DNA of 64,000 bases. Source: Pseudomonas synxantha. GTDB lineage: Bacteria > Pseudomonadota > Gammaproteobacteria > Pseudomonadales > Pseudomonadaceae. The DNA is taken from positions 310,001 to 374,000 of the forward strand of contig NZ_LT629786.1 of the NCBI RefSeq assembly GCF_900105675.1, read 5' to 3'. Position numbers and translations under genes: made by a program. Under the pieces are notes generated by a model. That model ran no database searches and was not told the DNA's origin. It worked only from the letters and a program-made list of their open reading frames with translations. This document shows, piece by piece, positions 61,629 through 64,000 of the stretch. Each line of letters opens with the position of its first letter. The stretch's first letter is position 1.

Positions 61629-62753
61629 TCAGCCACGATAGTAACGTTGTGGCACGAATGGCATTTTACTTACACGCAATGGCACCTTTTTCCCACGCAC
61701 CAGCGCAGAGACTTCGGTGTCCAGTGCAATGAAGGCGCTGTTCAGGTAACCCATGGCCAGCGGACCGCCAAGGGTTGGACCAAAGCCACCGCTGCATACG
61801 CTGCCGATCACGGTGCCTTGTTCGTCGACGATCTCGGCACCTTCACGCACCGGGGTGCGTTCCTGGGGCAATAAGCCTACGCGCTTGCGGCTCACACCGG
61901 CTTGTTGCTGGGTGAAGATGCGGTCCGCACCTGGGAAACCGCCGGCACGTGGGCCATCGGCACGCCGGGCCTTGGAGATCGCCCACAACAGGCTGGCTTC
62001 GATTGGCGTGGTGTCGGTGTTCATGTCATGGCCATAGAGGCACAGGCCAGCTTCAAGGCGCAGGGAGTCGCGGGCGCCCAGGCCGATGGCCTGTACTTCG
62101 GTTTCGGCCAGCAGGCTGCGGGCGAGGCTTTCTGCGTTGGCCGCCGGTACCGAGATTTCAAAACCGTCTTCACCGGTGTAGCCGGAGCGGCTGACATAGC
62201 AGTCGACGCCCAGCAGACGCAAGGTGGTGAATTGCATGAAGGTCATCTTATTCACTTCCGGCGCCAGGCGCGCCAGTACCTTCACCGCCAATGGGCCTTG
62301 CAGGGCCAGCAGGGCGCGCTCTTCGAACAGCGGCTCGATGGTGCATTGGTCGCCGATATGTTTGCGCAGATGCGCCAGGTCCTGGTCCTTGCACGCGGCG
62401 TTGACTACCAGGAACAGCTCGTCGTTGCCCAGGTTGGCGACCATCAGGTCGTCGAGGATGCCACCTTGCTCGTTGGTGAACATCGCGTAGCGCTGCATGC
62501 CCACCGGCAGGTCGATGATATCAACCGGCACCAGGGTTTCCAGGGCCTTGGCGGCATTGGCGCCGGTCAGGCGGATCTGGCCCATGTGGGACACGTCGAA
62601 CAACCCGGCCTGTTCACGGGTGTGCAGGTGTTCCTTCATTACGCCCAGCGGGTACTGCACTGGCATGTCATAGCCCGCGAAGGGCACCATGCGCGCGCCC
62701 AGTTCTAGGTGCAGGGCGTGCAATGGGGTTTTCAACAGGGTTTCGGTGGACAT
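61629..62753 (-). CDS. gcvT: Glycine cleavage system T protein
   Basis: 374-aa aminomethyltransferase that moves the methylene group from the lipoyl arm of GcvH to tetrahydrofolate. Motifs: PFAGYDMPVQYP, FDVSHMGQIRLTG, the folate-site region RSGYTGEDGFEI and GLGARDSLRLEAGLCLYGHD. Full length. It lies downstream of gcvP on the same strand. Confidence 0.97.
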   Translation of the reverse strand: MSTETLLKTPLHALHLELGARMVPFAGYDMPVQYPLGVMKEHLHTREQAGLFDVSHMGQIRLTGANAAKALETLVPVDIIDLPVGMQRYAMFTNEQGGILDDLMVANLGNDELFLVVNAACKDQDLAHLRKHIGDQCTIEPLFEERALLALQGPLAVKVLARLAPEVNKMTFMQFTTLRLLGVDCYVSRSGYTGEDGFEISVPAANAESLARSLLAETEVQAIGLGARDSLRLEAGLCLYGHDMNTDTTPIEASLLWAISKARRADGPRAGGFPGADRIFTQQQAGVSRKRVGLLPQERTPVREGAEIVDEQGTVIGSVCSGGFGPTLGGPLAMGYLNSAFIALDTEVSALVRGKKVPLRVSKMPFVPQRYYRG

Positions 62754-62814
62754 ATTCAGCTCCTGAACAACGTGCTGGCGCGCGGGTAGGCGTCAGCACT
62801 CGATAATGTTGTCA

Positions 62815-62909
62815 AAAATGTGGAAGCGGGCTTGCGCGAAAACGGGCCGTCAGTTGATGCATCTGTAACTGATACACCGCTTTCGCGAGCAAGCCCGCTC
62901 CCACCTTTG
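62815..62909. repeat. REP palindrome 4 (second subtype)
   Basis: Inverted pair with core GAAGCGGGCTTGCGCGAAA and TTTCGCGAGCAAGCCCGCTCC, a different REP subtype from copies 1-3, between gcvT and gcvP. Confidence 0.85.
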
Positions 62910-62919
62910 ATCCTTCAGG

Positions 62920-64000
62920 TTATGCGTAGCTCTCGATCGAGGGGCATGCGCAGACGAGGTTGCGATCGCCAAACACGTTGTCGACCCGGCCAACCGGCGG
63001 CCAGTACTTGCCTTCGATCAGTGACGCGACCGGGTACACCGCTTGTTCACGGCTGTAAGGGTGCGACCACTCGCCGACCAATTCAGCGGCGGTGTGTGGC
63101 GCGTTTTTCAACGGGTTGTCGTCCTTGTCCAACGTGCCGTTTTCCACCGCACGGATCTCTTCGCGGATGGCGATCATGGCGTCGCAGAAGCGGTCCAGTT
63201 CTTCCTTGGACTCACTTTCGGTCGGCTCGATCATCAAGGTGCCAGCCACCGGGAACGACATGGTCGGCGCGTGGAAACCAAAATCGATCAGGCGCTTGGC
63301 CACGTCATCCACGCTGATGCCGCTGCTGTCTTTCAAGGGGCGCAGGTCGAGGATGCATTCATGGGCCACCAGGCCGTTGCTGCCGGTGTAGAGCACTGGA
63401 TAGTGCTCTTCCAGGCGACGGGAAATGTAGTTGGCATTCAGGATCGCCAGCTGCGAAGCACGCTTGAGGCCGGCGCCGCCCATCATGCTGATGTACATCC
63501 AGGTGATCGGCAAAATGCTCGCGCTGCCGAACGGTGCGGCACACACCGCACCTTCCTTGCGCTCCATGGCCGCGTGGCCTGGCAGGAATGGCGTGAGGTG
63601 CGACTTGACGCCAATCGGGCCGACACCCGGGCCGCCACCGCCGTGGGGGATGCAGAAGGTCTTGTGCAGGTTCAGGTGGGACACGTCGCCGCCGAACTTG
63701 CCCGGTGCGCACAGGCCAACCATGGCGTTCATGTTGGCACCGTCGATGTACACCTGGCCGCCGTTGTCGTGGATGATCGCGCAGATGTCGCGGATGCCTT
63801 CCTCGAACACGCCGTGGGTGGACGGGTAGGTGATCATCAGTGCGGCGAGGTGCTCGCGGTGCTCGATGGCCTTGGCGCGCAGGTCTTCGATATCGACGTT
63901 GCCACGCGCATCGCAGGCGGTCACCACCACGCGCATACCGGCCATGTTGGCGGTGGCCGGGTTGGTGCCGTGGGCTGATGACGGGATCAGGCAGATGTCG
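62920..64000 (-). CDS. gcvP: Glycine dehydrogenase (decarboxylating), C-terminal part
   Basis: The coding frame runs off the right edge: codons reading [18 protein letters not shown] precede the first Met in the window, so 360 codons of the 3' end are seen from a protein of about 950 aa. The PLP-lysine motif [18 protein letters not shown] is present, with TPFLPGHA and the C-terminal RDLVCACPS-like end ([13 protein letters not shown]). P protein of the glycine cleavage system. Confidence 0.96.
   Translation of the reverse strand, partial: DICLIPSSAHGTNPATANMAGMRVVVTACDARGNVDIEDLRAKAIEHREHLAALMITYPSTHGVFEEGIRDICAIIHDNGGQVYIDGANMNAMVGLCAPGKFGGDVSHLNLHKTFCIPHGGGGPGVGPIGVKSHLTPFLPGHAAMERKEGAVCAAPFGSASILPITWMYISMMGGAGLKRASQLAILNANYISRRLEEHYPVLYTGSNGLVAHECILDLRPLKDSSGISVDDVAKRLIDFGFHAPTMSFPVAGTLMIEPTESESKEELDRFCDAMIAIREEIRAVENGTLDKDDNPLKNAPHTAAELVGEWSHPYSREQAVYPVASLIEGKYWPPVGRVDNVFGDRNLVCACPSIESYA

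Overview
The window reads as Pseudomonas, most likely the P. fluorescens group. The grounds are the chromosomal gene content on the right (nadA, a CspA-family gene, gcvT and gcvP), fluorescens-type REP palindromes between those genes, and an integrative conjugative element (ICE) of the PAPI-1/pKLC102/PFGI-1 type on the left. The junction is a 45-base copy of the 3' end of tRNA-Lys (anticodon TTT) at 45722-45766. Everything left of it belongs to the ICE, which continues past base 1, where integrase, relaxase and conjugation genes would be expected. Everything right of it is core chromosome.

ICE, left to right. Bases 1-5.3 kb hold metal cargo: a heavy-metal two-component system, a czcD-type cation exporter broken by one extra G, and an NADP-binding oxidoreductase. 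Bases 5.7-9.3 kb hold small ICE genes (DUF3275, DUF3577/STY4534 and unknowns). Their leaders repeat one RNA architecture: a short hairpin, a loop that pairs downstream, and a helix that masks the ribosome binding site. Two of them also follow a larger structured module that is itself duplicated. Bases 9.8-10.15 kb form a non-coding run of hairpins. Bases 10.2-21.4 kb are a complete R64-like type IVb pilus operon, pilL-N-O-P-Q-R-S-T-V, one unknown gene, and pilM. Bases 21.8-25.3 kb are a divergent arsenic operon, arsR-arsB-arsC-arsH-arsN1-like.

Bases 25.6-45.6 kb are the DNA-handling and maintenance half of the ICE, all on the minus strand. It encodes Soj/ParA, DUF2786, HNH and DnaB proteins, a HicA-like protein, a YejK/NdpA-type protein, an Arc-like repressor and ParB. 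It then encodes DUF2857 and STY4528-type replication proteins, a PFL_4669-family protein, DUF3158, SSB, an Rmf/CrpP-fold protein, a type IA topoisomerase, a PcfJ-like protein and an SNF2 helicase. A 57-bp tandem repeat array next to the replication gene looks like the ICE replication origin, and the replication gene itself carries four evenly spaced palindromes.

Chromosome, 45.8-64 kb: an AraC-type regulator with a small upstream coupled ORF, a three-gene EmrAB/outer-membrane-factor efflux operon, a two-partner secretion pair (FhaC/ShlB transporter and a 1653-aa FhaB-like exoprotein with no toxin end), nadA, an RDD membrane protein, a cold-shock gene, gcvT, and the 3' part of gcvP running off the window.

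All identifications come from reading the sequence and from family knowledge; no database search was possible. The strongest new-looking signals are the repeated pseudoknot/anti-SD leaders, the duplicated structured RNA module, and the compensated hairpins in the 57-bp repeats.
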